This document shows, piece by piece, positions 55,271 to 63,855 of a stretch of 64,000 nt of DNA. Below the pieces are notes generated by a model. It did no database searches, was not told where the DNA came from, and worked only from the letters and a program-made list of their open reading frames with translations. How positions within the stretch are numbered: position 1 is the first letter of the stretch; the number at the start of each line of letters is the position of its first letter. Origin of the DNA: a bacterium (GTDB lineage Bacteria > Armatimonadota > Zipacnadia > Zipacnadales > UBA11051); contig JAJFUB010000121.1 in the NCBI GenBank assembly GCA_021372615.1, forward strand, positions 62,001-126,000, written 5' to 3'. A program made the translations under genes and the position numbers.

Positions 55271-56344
55271 TTATGGCCTCGGAGCAGCCTCCGGGTCAAT
55301 CAGGGCCTCGGGGAAGCGATATTCGACGAAGTCCGGCACCCAGAGCCAGTCCGGCAGGTTCTCCGTGGCGACGCGCGCTCCGGCGACGAAGCTGGCGCGG
55401 TCGCCGACGACGGTGCTGTGGTTGCCGCCGCTCTTGCTGATGAGCCATTCCGCGGCCAGCAGCCGCTCCCCTTTCCAGACGCCGCCCGTGGCCAGAAGCA
55501 GGCCGAAGCGGCACAGGTCCAGCGCGGACATAACGACCCATCCCGGGCCGCCGCGGACGGCGCGGCCGTTGATCTCGAAGGGCGGGTCCACATAGTCAGC
55601 ATAACCCGGCGTGGCCGGGTACATATCGCGCGCGGCGCGGGCCTCGGCCAGCGTGAGCCATTGCCAGCGTTCGGGCGGCAGGCCCATCCTGCTGAACAAC
55701 TCCCGGTCCAGTAGGTCCTTCAGGTCCATGCCCCACAGCGCCGTCAGCGCCTGCCCAAGGCGGACATAGCCGGCGCTGCTGTAGTAGCGGCGGCCGGGCG
55801 GGCGGAGGGCATACATGTCAAAGACGGGGTCGCCGCTCCACTTCGCGCGGATCCAGTCCTCATCGGGAAGGTTGCCCTCGCGCCAGTGGCAGGCGTTCTC
55901 GATCCCGAAACCGGCCTCGTGGTTCACGAGGTGACGCCAGGTGATGTCCTGGTGGGTCTCGTTGTCCATGTGCTTGTGGGGGTGGGAGAGTCGCACGGCG
56001 CCGGTCCACGTGCGGCAGACCGGCTCGTCGGGGTTGAGGCCGAGCTTCTCGACGGCGAGTCCGAGGGCGGCCCGGGTGAAGGCCTTGCCGACCGAGGCCG
56101 TCTGGTAGCGGTAGTCGGCAGCCCGGCCCCAGGCGCGGACGAGATAGCCGCCACGCGTGAGCGCTGCGCCGAAGTCGCCGGGGGCGTGGCGCTCGCCCCA
56201 GAAGGTCGAGGGGCGCGGCTCATGTGCGGCGACGGCCCGGTCGAAGTCAGGCTGGCGGAACCCCGCCTGCGCGGGCGTGAGCGTCCGCCATTCGGCCTCG
56301 GGATAGACGAGCCAGTCGGGTAGGCGTTCTGCGGTGACAGACAC
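55271..56344 (-). CDS. Serine beta-lactamase-fold hydrolase (class C-like)
   Basis: 357 residues from the GTG at 56344, which starts one base after the stop of the methyltransferase gene. The active-site SxxK is Ser84-Val-Gly-Lys87 (TASVGKAFT), and the Tyr motif is probably YYSSAGYVRLG. The C-terminal block with GGPGWVVMSALDLCRFGLLL supports the class-C/esterase family. Lacks a signal peptide, which argues against a secreted penicillin-interacting enzyme and for an esterase or amidase. Part of the six-gene operon, with 44 bp before the URO-D-like gene. Confidence 0.88.
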   Translation of the reverse strand: MSVTAERLPDWLVYPEAEWRTLTPAQAGFRQPDFDRAVAAHEPRPSTFWGERHAPGDFGAALTRGGYLVRAWGRAADYRYQTASVGKAFTRAALGLAVEKLGLNPDEPVCRTWTGAVRLSHPHKHMDNETHQDITWRHLVNHEAGFGIENACHWREGNLPDEDWIRAKWSGDPVFDMYALRPPGRRYYSSAGYVRLGQALTALWGMDLKDLLDRELFSRMGLPPERWQWLTLAEARAARDMYPATPGYADYVDPPFEINGRAVRGGPGWVVMSALDLCRFGLLLATGGVWKGERLLAAEWLISKSGGNHSTVVGDRASFVAGARVATENLPDWLWVPDFVEYRFPEALIDPEAAPRP

Positions 56345-56345
56345 G

Positions 56346-56906
56346 CTACAGATACCGCCCCACGCGCTGGCAGTACTGCGCATACTCATCGCCGAACACC
56401 GTGCGCAGATGCGCCTCCTCGGCCAGGATGATCTGATGGTGAACTGCCACCGCGTAGACTGCGACCAGCAGCACCAGCGGGTTCACCGTGTAGAGCACCG
56501 TGGCCAGGAGAGTGGCATAGACACCCAAGTACATGGGGTTGCGGCTGAGGCGGAACAGCCCCTCGGTCTTCAGGCCCGTTTGCTCCTTGGCCGAGCCAAT
56601 GCGGAACGACGCGCCGAGTCCGAGGCGCCCGCTGAGTAGTAGCAGGAAGCCGAGGCCCCAGGCCCCCAGGGCGATCCGGGTCAGCAGGTACGGGCTGCTG
56701 AGGGGCAGGAGACGCACCCCCCAGCCCTGAATGACCATCACCGCCCACAGCAAGACGATGGCGTACTTGCTGGTCACGAACAGCACCTTGTTGATGGGCG
56801 CCTTGCCGTCCATGTCAATGTTGCGCCGCCGCATCAGCGCCCCGCCGCCGAACAGCACGAACAGGAACAGCACGGGGAGGACCGTGACGATGATCGGCTC
56901 GAGCAT
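56346..56906 (-). CDS. Isoprenylcysteine carboxyl methyltransferase-like membrane protein
   Basis: 186 residues. ATG with a perfect AGGAGG six bases upstream. Four to five membrane helices with the diagnostic C-terminal block GLFRLSRNPMYLGVYATLLA and HHQIILAEEAHLRTVFGDEY of ICMT/PEMT-type methyltransferases. In bacteria such proteins O- or N-methylate lipids or small hydrophobic molecules with S-adenosylmethionine. First gene of the operon that also holds the UbiA prenyltransferase, so a methylated prenyl compound is a reasonable inference. Confidence 0.88.
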   Translation of the reverse strand: MLEPIIVTVLPVLFLFVLFGGGALMRRRNIDMDGKAPINKVLFVTSKYAIVLLWAVMVIQGWGVRLLPLSSPYLLTRIALGAWGLGFLLLLSGRLGLGASFRIGSAKEQTGLKTEGLFRLSRNPMYLGVYATLLATVLYTVNPLVLLVAVYAVAVHHQIILAEEAHLRTVFGDEYAQYCQRVGRYL

Positions 56907-56978
56907 GGTGTGCCTCCTGGTGTGATCAGCACGAAGGGAACGGTGCGTAGACGTTGTGCCGATGCGTGCCCAACTCTC

Positions 56979-58610
56979 CTACGACGACCGGCCGGCGCCG
57001 TAGCCGGGGATGGTTACCGGCAGCTTCCCGGTCGGCACGATCTCCCCGAACAGCGCCTCGACGCACGCCTCAATCGACTCGGGGCAGTCCTCGTCGTAGG
57101 TCAGCAACGTGCCCTGCGCGCGGGGCAGGTCGGCGATGATGTAGGGGTTGCCGAGACCGAGCAGGATGGTTGGCTTGCCGAGGGCGGCGACGCCGGTGAT
57201 GAGCTGCCGGTACGGGGGAGCGAGGCTGATGCTGTCCTCGTTGTAGCACAGCACACGGGTGAAGAGCCCGAAGATGATCACGTCGGCCTCGCGGGCGGCC
57301 TGCAGGGCGGCGGCGAGCTCCTCCGGCGCCAGCTTCTCACTCAGCGTGATCGTCGGCGCCTGCGGGAGACGCCGGCGGATCGCCGCGTGCAGTCGCTCGT
57401 GCGCCGGGGCATGCGTGACATCCATGTCGATGTTGACCGCCTCGCCGCTGCCGTTGGCGATGACCAGCGCACGCGACGGGTCGGCGGGGGAGAGGGGCAG
57501 GGCGGCCCCCTCCAGGCACGTCACGGCCCGGCGCGCCAGTTCCATCGCGAAGGCCTTGTTCGCCGGAGTGGCCACCAGTTCGGAGATGCGCGCCGGGTCG
57601 GTGAGGCGCTCCTCGAAGAGCCCGAGCCATGCCTTCAGGCGCAGCACGCGCGCGCAGGAGGCGTCCACCTGGGCTTCGGGGATGCGCCCGGACCGCACGG
57701 CCGCGACGAGGGCCCGGTGCGTGATCATCGGGTCGGACTGATAGTCCTGCAGGATGATGTCGTGTCCGGCCAGGACCGTCAGGATCGCCGCCTCCTCGAT
57801 GCCGTAGGCGTCCTTCATCGGCTTCATGGTCAGGCTGTCGGAGGTGATGATGCCCTCGTAGCCCATCCGCCCGCGCAGCAGGTCGGTGACGATCTCGGGG
57901 CAGATGGTCGCCGGCCGCGGCGCGCCGGCAACGAGGCCGGGATAGTAGTTGTGGTTCGTGCAGAGGCCATTGATGAGGCCGCGCTCGATCGCCCGCCGAT
58001 AGGGCAGCAGATCCAGCTCCCAGATCGTCTCGGCGGGGCGGTCGTCAACGGGCATGACGATGTGGGAGTCGTGGATCGTCGCCCCGTGGCCGGGGAAGTG
58101 CATCGCGCACGTGAGGCCCCGGGCGTCCATGACGCCGCGCAGGACCTCCAGGCCCAGCTCGCACACCAGGTCCACGTCGTCGCTGATCGCACGCGTGTTG
58201 ATGATCGGGTTGCGCGGCTCGGTGTTGACATCCAGCACCGGCGTGCCGGGGAAGTGGAAGCCGTAGCCGCGCTGCTCGGCGGTCTCGATGTATCCCAGCT
58301 TGTAAGCCAGCTCCCGCGACCGCGTCGCGCCCAGGCGCATGAGGTTGCCCTTGAGCAGCCCGGTGCCGCAATCGCAGCAGGCGAAGCCGAAGGCGACCAG
58401 GGCGGGAAGCTTGCTGAGCGTCTGCAGGCGGTTCAGCTCGTCCACGACCGCCTCGGCGCTCAGTCCCTTCATCCCGAAGTAGAACGACCCGGCCCAGCCC
58501 CGCGCAAGCATGTCGGCGAGGATGTTCCGATCCGGGTAGCGGACCATGAGCATCTGGCCGAGCTTCTCTTCGAGGCTGAGGTCAGCGACAAGCGGCACCG
58601 GTGTCTGCAT
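56979..58610 (-). CDS. GH3 beta-N-acetylhexosaminidase-like enzyme
   Basis: 543 residues. ATG with AGGAG upstream. N-terminal TIM barrel of NagZ type: DLSLEEKLGQMLMVRY, the loop AMHFPGHGATIHDSHIVMP carrying the catalytic His-Asp pair of NagZ (the usual Lys before HFPGHG is Met here) and GIITSDSLTMK with the nucleophile Asp. A second alpha/beta domain (about 360-540) follows, as in two-domain GH3 enzymes. No signal peptide, so intracellular. It would release GlcNAc or other beta-linked sugars from imported fragments. Divergent from the amidohydrolase at 58716. Confidence 0.88.
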   Translation of the reverse strand: MQTPVPLVADLSLEEKLGQMLMVRYPDRNILADMLARGWAGSFYFGMKGLSAEAVVDELNRLQTLSKLPALVAFGFACCDCGTGLLKGNLMRLGATRSRELAYKLGYIETAEQRGYGFHFPGTPVLDVNTEPRNPIINTRAISDDVDLVCELGLEVLRGVMDARGLTCAMHFPGHGATIHDSHIVMPVDDRPAETIWELDLLPYRRAIERGLINGLCTNHNYYPGLVAGAPRPATICPEIVTDLLRGRMGYEGIITSDSLTMKPMKDAYGIEEAAILTVLAGHDIILQDYQSDPMITHRALVAAVRSGRIPEAQVDASCARVLRLKAWLGLFEERLTDPARISELVATPANKAFAMELARRAVTCLEGAALPLSPADPSRALVIANGSGEAVNIDMDVTHAPAHERLHAAIRRRLPQAPTITLSEKLAPEELAAALQAAREADVIIFGLFTRVLCYNEDSISLAPPYRQLITGVAALGKPTILLGLGNPYIIADLPRAQGTLLTYDEDCPESIEACVEALFGEIVPTGKLPVTIPGYGAGRSS

Positions 58611-58715
58611 GGTCGGCTCCTGGTGAAGGTTCCGGGGTGCGGCCTACCGAACTGGCCACGCAGAATTGGCCGACGGGGCCGCCGAATCCTGTCTGGCCGC
58701 CAGTGGAGGACTGCC

Positions 58716-59516
58716 ATGGTCATTGATTGCCACCATCACATTCCCGCCCAGGACCCCGAGGGCTATGTCGCCCGGCTGCGTGCCGAGTGCGAGCGCCTGG
58801 GCATTGACCGCGTCGTCGTCATGAGCGCCGGGCCGCCCGACTGGGCCAGCAATGAGAAGGTCGCCGAGCTGCAGCACGCCAACCCGGACCTGCTCATCGG
58901 CCTGGGCTATCTGCAGCTCGGGGCCGTGACGGTCAAGGATGTGGATCGCGTGTACGAGCTGGGGCTGAAGGGCCTCAAGTTCATCTGGCCGCTGGCGAAC
59001 TACGATGATGATGCCTTCATGCCCATCTACGACCGGGCGGCGGCGCTGGGCCTGCCGTCGTTGTTCCATCTGGGGATCGTGGCGCGCGAGCCGGGCCAGC
59101 ACCTGAAGGATGTCTCCATGGCCCGCATGAGGCCCGTGTTCCTGGACCGCATCGCGCGGCGGCTGCCCGGCTTGCAGATCATCGGCGCGCACTTCGGCAA
59201 CCCCTGGTATGAGGAGGCCGCCGAGCTGGCGCGGATGCACCCCAACGTGTTCTTCGACCTCACCGGCTCGACGCTGAAGAAGAAGTCCCCGGCGTACATT
59301 GATGACCTGCTCTGGTGGGCCAGGAACGCGCAGTACGGGCGGATGGGCGACAACCACCCGCACCAGAAGATCGTGTTCGGCACCGACGTAGGGGTGGAGA
59401 TGATGGAGGACGTGCTGACCGACTACCGCGCGGTCATGGACCACATGCAGATGAGCGAGGACTTCCGCGCGCTGGTGATGGGCGGCACGGCGGCGCGCAT
59501 CTTCGGGCTGGAGTAG
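58716..59516 (+). CDS. Amidohydrolase-2 family metal-dependent hydrolase
   Basis: 266 residues from the ATG at 58716, with GGAGGA five bases upstream; the longer open frame is antisense to the GH3 gene. The metal-binding HxH is in VIDCHHHIPA, followed by GLKGLKFIWPLANYD, IIGAHFGNPW (metal His) and VFGTDVGVEM (metal Asp). This family (TIM-barrel amidohydrolases) includes decarboxylases and lactonases. In a sugar-degrading context a lactonase is plausible. Ends eight bases from the stop of the convergent GH43/GH130-like gene. Confidence 0.92.
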   Translation: MVIDCHHHIPAQDPEGYVARLRAECERLGIDRVVVMSAGPPDWASNEKVAELQHANPDLLIGLGYLQLGAVTVKDVDRVYELGLKGLKFIWPLANYDDDAFMPIYDRAAALGLPSLFHLGIVAREPGQHLKDVSMARMRPVFLDRIARRLPGLQIIGAHFGNPWYEEAAELARMHPNVFFDLTGSTLKKKSPAYIDDLLWWARNAQYGRMGDNHPHQKIVFGTDVGVEMMEDVLTDYRAVMDHMQMSEDFRALVMGGTAARIFGLE

Positions 59517-59524
59517 CCTCCGCG

Positions 59525-60979
59525 CTACCGCACCCGCACGTAGGCCACGCTGGCGTACGTCTCGTGGGTGCCGAGGCCCACGTGCGTCGGCGCCGCGGCC
59601 AAGGCCCTGAACAGGGCCGCACTCGTGTGGCATTCACCCACCAGTCGCCCGTCCAGCGACAGGCGGTTGCGGTCCCCGTGTACCTCGACGCGCCACTCAT
59701 GCCAGTCGGCATCGCAGGCGTGGTTCGGCCCGATCTGTTGCGGCTCGCTGAGAAGCCCCTTGAGGCACTCCTGGTAGTAGGCGTGCCCCGAGTCGTGCAG
59801 CCAGAACCGCGCGCAGGTGTTGGCGTCCGCGTAGCGTACGACCAGCGACACGCGGTGCGTGGCCCCCGCGTAGCACTGGATGCGCGCTTCCACGGTGTAG
59901 CTGTCGCGGACGCCGGGCACCGGGGCCGCCAGGGGCGTGCGGTCAGTCGCGCTGTCCGCCAGCTTGAGGGTGCCGCCCTCGACCATCCCGTAGGGTGAGG
60001 GCAGCCATCGGGCCAGCGGAGGGCGCCCCAAGCGCCGCGTGAGGTCTGCGATCGTGCCCGCGAAGGTTGCGACGCCCAGCGGCGTCTGCGCGCCCTGGTA
60101 GATCAGGAAGACTGTGCCCTCCGCTTCACAGACGGTGGCATCGGTCAGGTGACCGTAGTAGCCGGCCGTGGTGCCGCCCTGCTCCGGCGGCACGCCGCGC
60201 TCCCAGGGCTGCGTGTAGCTGAGCTGCGGCCCACCACCCACCTCATGCCAGTGGATCATGTCCTCGCTGCGGCGGCAGTAGAGGCGCAGCGAGCCGCCCT
60301 CGGTCCGCGAGTGCCAGGTGTAGTACTGGCCGCCGCACTGCACCAGGCATGGGTCGCCGCCATAGAAGCCCGTGATCACCGGGTTGTGCGGGTACTTCGT
60401 CCACTGCACGCCGTCGGTCGAGTGGGCGTAGCCGAAGTAGCCCTTGTGGTGTTGGCCATCGGCGCGGTCAATGCGTGTGTAGAGCATCTGCCACACCCCG
60501 GCCTCGTCCACGACGACCGCCATGTTCGATAGCGTCCCCTCTTCCCATTCCTGGTCGGCAACCATCACCAGCCGCTCATCGGCCCAGCACATGCCGTCCT
60601 CACACTGCCATCGGCGCATGGTGCTCGGGCCACGTCGGCCGAACTCGTCATCCACCGCGAAGCAGTAGTACACACCCTCGTGCTCCATGACCGAGGGACG
60701 GTGCACCTCACAGTGCGCCGGATGGAGGACCGGATTGCCCGGGTGCTTGGTCCAGGTGGTGCCGTCAGGGGAGGTCGCGTAGCCCAGGGCGGTGCGGCCA
60801 TCGGGCGGGAACATCTGCGAGAACCAAAGGCGGAACAGGCCGTCGCGGTAGAGCAGGTTCGGCTCGCAGATGTAGTCGCTCTCGGCCCACGGCTGATCGC
60901 GGCGCAGCACGGGGTTGCCGGGGTGCTTGGTCCACAGGCCGTCGCTGAAGTCGTCGTAGAAGGCGTCGGCATCAGGCAT
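59525..60979 (-). CDS. Five-bladed propeller glycosidase-like (GH43/GH32/GH130-type) with C-terminal ConA-like domain
   Basis: 484 residues. ATG with GGAGGTGAG upstream. The first 320 residues form propeller blades with the characteristic TKHPGNPVL repeats (residues about 17-25 and 76-84), YICEPNLLYRDGLFRLWFSQ, VHRPSVMEHEGVYYCF and YGGDPCLVQCGGQYYTW. The acidic residues in these blades are candidates for catalysis. A laminin-G/ConA-like sandwich follows (about 325-484). No signal peptide. It follows the GH2 gene in the same operon with a 40-bp gap. Could be a glycosidase or a mannosyl-phosphorylase relative; not resolvable by eye. Confidence 0.8.
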   Translation of the reverse strand: MPDADAFYDDFSDGLWTKHPGNPVLRRDQPWAESDYICEPNLLYRDGLFRLWFSQMFPPDGRTALGYATSPDGTTWTKHPGNPVLHPAHCEVHRPSVMEHEGVYYCFAVDDEFGRRGPSTMRRWQCEDGMCWADERLVMVADQEWEEGTLSNMAVVVDEAGVWQMLYTRIDRADGQHHKGYFGYAHSTDGVQWTKYPHNPVITGFYGGDPCLVQCGGQYYTWHSRTEGGSLRLYCRRSEDMIHWHEVGGGPQLSYTQPWERGVPPEQGGTTAGYYGHLTDATVCEAEGTVFLIYQGAQTPLGVATFAGTIADLTRRLGRPPLARWLPSPYGMVEGGTLKLADSATDRTPLAAPVPGVRDSYTVEARIQCYAGATHRVSLVVRYADANTCARFWLHDSGHAYYQECLKGLLSEPQQIGPNHACDADWHEWRVEVHGDRNRLSLDGRLVGECHTSAALFRALAAAPTHVGLGTHETYASVAYVRVR

Positions 60980-61019
60980 CGCGGGCTCACCTCCCTCCCC
61001 GGCGCAGGTGGCCGGGCCG

Positions 61020-63797
61020 CTACAGGCTGCAGGTAACCTCCGCCAGGTGCAGGAGTTGCTCGCGCGGCAGCTCCGTGGCCGGCGCCGCCGTCTGCCGGCT
61101 GACGCACTGCAACAGGTACCGGGCCTCGGGCCAGGACGGCTGCACGTCGAAGGCGGAGATGATGAGCCGCCCCGCCCCGCAGGCGCGCTCGACGAGATAG
61201 CCCAGCGGGTGCAGCACGGGGTAGCGGTGGATCGAGCGCACGATCGGGTCCTCGTCGTCCAGCCCGAACGGCTGCAGCATCAGCGGCGGCGCGCCGTCAA
61301 TGAGCCGGAAGAAGGGCAAGTCCGCCCAGCCCTCGTGGGGGAAACCGCCGAGCAGCGGGTGGTCGCGGACGATCGTCCCGTTCTGCCCGTCCTCATACGG
61401 CCCATAGTTCGCCGGCGGTGTCAAGAAGTGCCGCACGGTGCCGAACAGCGGGCGATGGGGCCGCACGAGGCCCTCGCTTGCGGCCAGCAGCACCCTCCCG
61501 CCGCCCTCCATGAAGGCCAGCAGCGCCTCGTCGAGCACCTCCGTCAGCACCAGGGCGTCCGGCGGGAGGTTCTCGGCGGTTACCGATGGCAGTTCCTGCC
61601 ACAGCTTCAGCCATGTCTGCCAGCTGGAAGCTGGCGCTCCTACGGCCCGGCCCCCGACGTAGCGAACGACGCCGGGGACGCTCTCCAGCCGGGGGAAGAG
61701 CCACAGCGGCCAGGCATTCGTGACGGTGCGTTCCCCATCGGTCAGGGCGGCGCTCAGTTCCAGGCGGCAGGGCTCCTGTACGTGCGGCAGTGTCGCAATG
61801 GCCTCGCCGGCCGGGCAGGTGGTGAACGGCCCATGGGCCCAGCGCGGCTCGCCCGTGGCGATCTCCCCCGCGTCCGAGCGCAGCGCCCACGTCAGCAGGG
61901 GCTCCGCGAACGGCGGGTGGGAGAAGTCCGAGACCGAGAGCCGGCAGCGGAACTCCCCTCCCGACGGCAGCACGCGGTTGTCGAACCCGAGGTCGGACAG
62001 GATGACCGTGTCGCCCATGGTCTGCTGCCACGTCGCCGCGTCAATGAGCTTGCGTTCGTAGAACTCGTCAATGACGCCCTGCGGCGACGGGTTGGCATCC
62101 ATCGCGTTGAAGTGAGAGACGCCGGCGAGGAACGGCCGGTCGCGGCGGAGCTGCTCCATCTTCGTCTTGGCTTCGAGGAACTGCAGGCGCTGGCTGCTTT
62201 GCGCGTACTCCTCCAGCAGGTCCTCCTGCCCGTGTGTGCGGGCAGCCGCACGGGCGATGTCGGCGGCGTAGTGGCGGATGGCCCCGCTGTACTTCCCCGA
62301 CAGGCGCACATCGGGGAACGAACTCCACCAGCGGAACTCGTGCTCGATGACCGGCTTGTCGGGCGGCTCCTGGCCCTCCGGCCAGTTGGTGTTGATGAAG
62401 TCCCCGGGCAAGTCCGCGTGGTAGCCGCCATCGGTCCAGATGACCAGCGCGTGCGGCTTGATGGCCTTCGTGTCGTCATGGCAGCGCCACGCCACGCGCG
62501 GGAAGAACGTGCTCGCACCCAGCTCGTTGCTCATGCAGTAGATGCAGGCCGAGGGGTGGTTCACGTCGCGCCGCACGACGAGGTCCCATTGGCGCTTGAG
62601 GGTCGGGTAGTGATCCGCCGTCGGTGCGGGCCAGGCGTAGATGTGCCACTGCGTGTTGCTGCCCCACGCGCCCAGCATCCCCATCTCGCTCTGGATGAGC
62701 AGCCCCGCCTCGTCGGCCGCGTCGAAGTACTCGGGCGCGTAGACGTACGACTGGCACCGCACCTGGTTGTAGCCGTAGTCGCGCAGGGCCTGCAGCTTGC
62801 ACCGCCAGCGGTCGCGGTCGGTGTCCGGGGAGCCGGTCTCGGGGCAACTGACGAAGTCGCCCGTCCCGCGGATGTAGTACGGCTCGTCGTTGACCAGGAA
62901 GTGGCGGCCCTCCCCGGCCAGCTTGACGAAGCCGGTGCGTTCCGTGAGGGCATCGAGGGTCTCGTCACCCTCCGCCAGTGCGGCGTCCACGCGGTAGAGC
63001 TGGGGTACATCGGGGCTCCACAGGCGCGGGCCGGGGACGGCAAGGTCGCCGGCGGCGAGACCGTCGCGGACAGGCAATTCGGCCGCGATGGGGGCGGCCG
63101 AGCCGTCGGCCGGAGCGACCGTCAGCCGCAACACGGCGTCCGTCCCGGCCTCCGGCGCCGTGGCCCACACGTGCAGTGTCTCCCGATCCACATCGGGCAG
63201 CAGGCGTAGTTCATGCACACGGGCCGCGCCGGTCGCCGTCAGCTCCACATCCCGGTACAGCCCCGACCAGTTGCCCTGCCAGTTGTAGGCCAAGCCGTAG
63301 AGGCGGTTGTGCTCGTGGATGCGCACCACGAGGTCGTTGTCGGCGGCCTCCCGCGTCCGCCCCGTGACCTCGAAGCCGAACGGGACGAAGGGGAGGTCAT
63401 TGCCGCCGAGGGGCTCGCCATTGAGCCACACCTCAGCGCTGGGGTGTGCGCCGCCGAAGTTGAGCCACAGGCGCCTGCCCTGCCAGTCGCCGGGCACGCG
63501 GAACGTGCGGGCATACCAGCCGGTGCCCTGGTAGGTGGCGCGGAAGACACGGCCCTGGAGGCGGAAGTCCCAGATCTCGTCCATACCGTCATGCCCGAAG
63601 CCTTGCCCCTGCCAGCAGCCGGGAACGGCAATGGGGTCGGCGATGGTGTCCGGGTGGCGGAACCAGCGGTCGCCCAGGCCGACGCCATCGGGATCGAGCC
63701 GGAAGCGCCACGAGCCGCTGAGGCTGTGGCGCAGCTCGCGAGGGTGGCAGAGGACGGGATTGACGCGGACGGGGCGGCTCACATCGATCTCTGGCAT
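61020..63797 (-). CDS. GH2 family glycosidase (beta-galactosidase/glucuronidase type)
   Basis: 925 residues from the ATG at 63797, with GGAGGAG seven bases upstream. Order: sugar-binding sandwich (about 25-170, SLSGSWRFRLDPDGVGL, WYARTFRVPGDW), immunoglobulin-like domain, TIM barrel (about 280-620) with acid/base Glu425 (CMSNELG) and nucleophile Glu487 (VIEHEFRW), then further sandwich and an additional C-terminal region with a glutamine-amidotransferase-like fold (VLLAASEGLVRPHRPLF). A family-B palindromic element (61619-61645) adds AVGAPASSWQ in frame in that region. No signal peptide. Would act on imported beta-galactosides or glucuronides. Confidence 0.9.
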   Translation of the reverse strand: MPEIDVSRPVRVNPVLCHPRELRHSLSGSWRFRLDPDGVGLGDRWFRHPDTIADPIAVPGCWQGQGFGHDGMDEIWDFRLQGRVFRATYQGTGWYARTFRVPGDWQGRRLWLNFGGAHPSAEVWLNGEPLGGNDLPFVPFGFEVTGRTREAADNDLVVRIHEHNRLYGLAYNWQGNWSGLYRDVELTATGAARVHELRLLPDVDRETLHVWATAPEAGTDAVLRLTVAPADGSAAPIAAELPVRDGLAAGDLAVPGPRLWSPDVPQLYRVDAALAEGDETLDALTERTGFVKLAGEGRHFLVNDEPYYIRGTGDFVSCPETGSPDTDRDRWRCKLQALRDYGYNQVRCQSYVYAPEYFDAADEAGLLIQSEMGMLGAWGSNTQWHIYAWPAPTADHYPTLKRQWDLVVRRDVNHPSACIYCMSNELGASTFFPRVAWRCHDDTKAIKPHALVIWTDGGYHADLPGDFINTNWPEGQEPPDKPVIEHEFRWWSSFPDVRLSGKYSGAIRHYAADIARAAARTHGQEDLLEEYAQSSQRLQFLEAKTKMEQLRRDRPFLAGVSHFNAMDANPSPQGVIDEFYERKLIDAATWQQTMGDTVILSDLGFDNRVLPSGGEFRCRLSVSDFSHPPFAEPLLTWALRSDAGEIATGEPRWAHGPFTTCPAGEAIATLPHVQEPCRLELSAALTDGERTVTNAWPLWLFPRLESVPGVVRYVGGRAVGAPASSWQTWLKLWQELPSVTAENLPPDALVLTEVLDEALLAFMEGGGRVLLAASEGLVRPHRPLFGTVRHFLTPPANYGPYEDGQNGTIVRDHPLLGGFPHEGWADLPFFRLIDGAPPLMLQPFGLDDEDPIVRSIHRYPVLHPLGYLVERACGAGRLIISAFDVQPSWPEARYLLQCVSRQTAAPATELPREQLLHLAEVTCSL
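61619..61645. repeat. Family-B palindromic element inside the GH2 gene
   Basis: GCCAGCTGGAAGCTGGC followed by GCTCCTACGG, the same arrangement as the intergenic copy at 34648-34677. Read on the minus strand as AVGAPASSWQ, with no frame change. Confidence 0.75.
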
Positions 63798-63855
63798 GGA
63801 GTGACTCCTCCCGGTGACCCGACGCGAGGGCACCGTCAGGCGATACTCACGGATA

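Noticed and set aside
56910-58715. N-terminal extension of the amidohydrolase gene
   Set aside because: It is antisense to the GH3 gene; the ATG at 58716 has GGAGGA and begins directly with the metal-binding strand.
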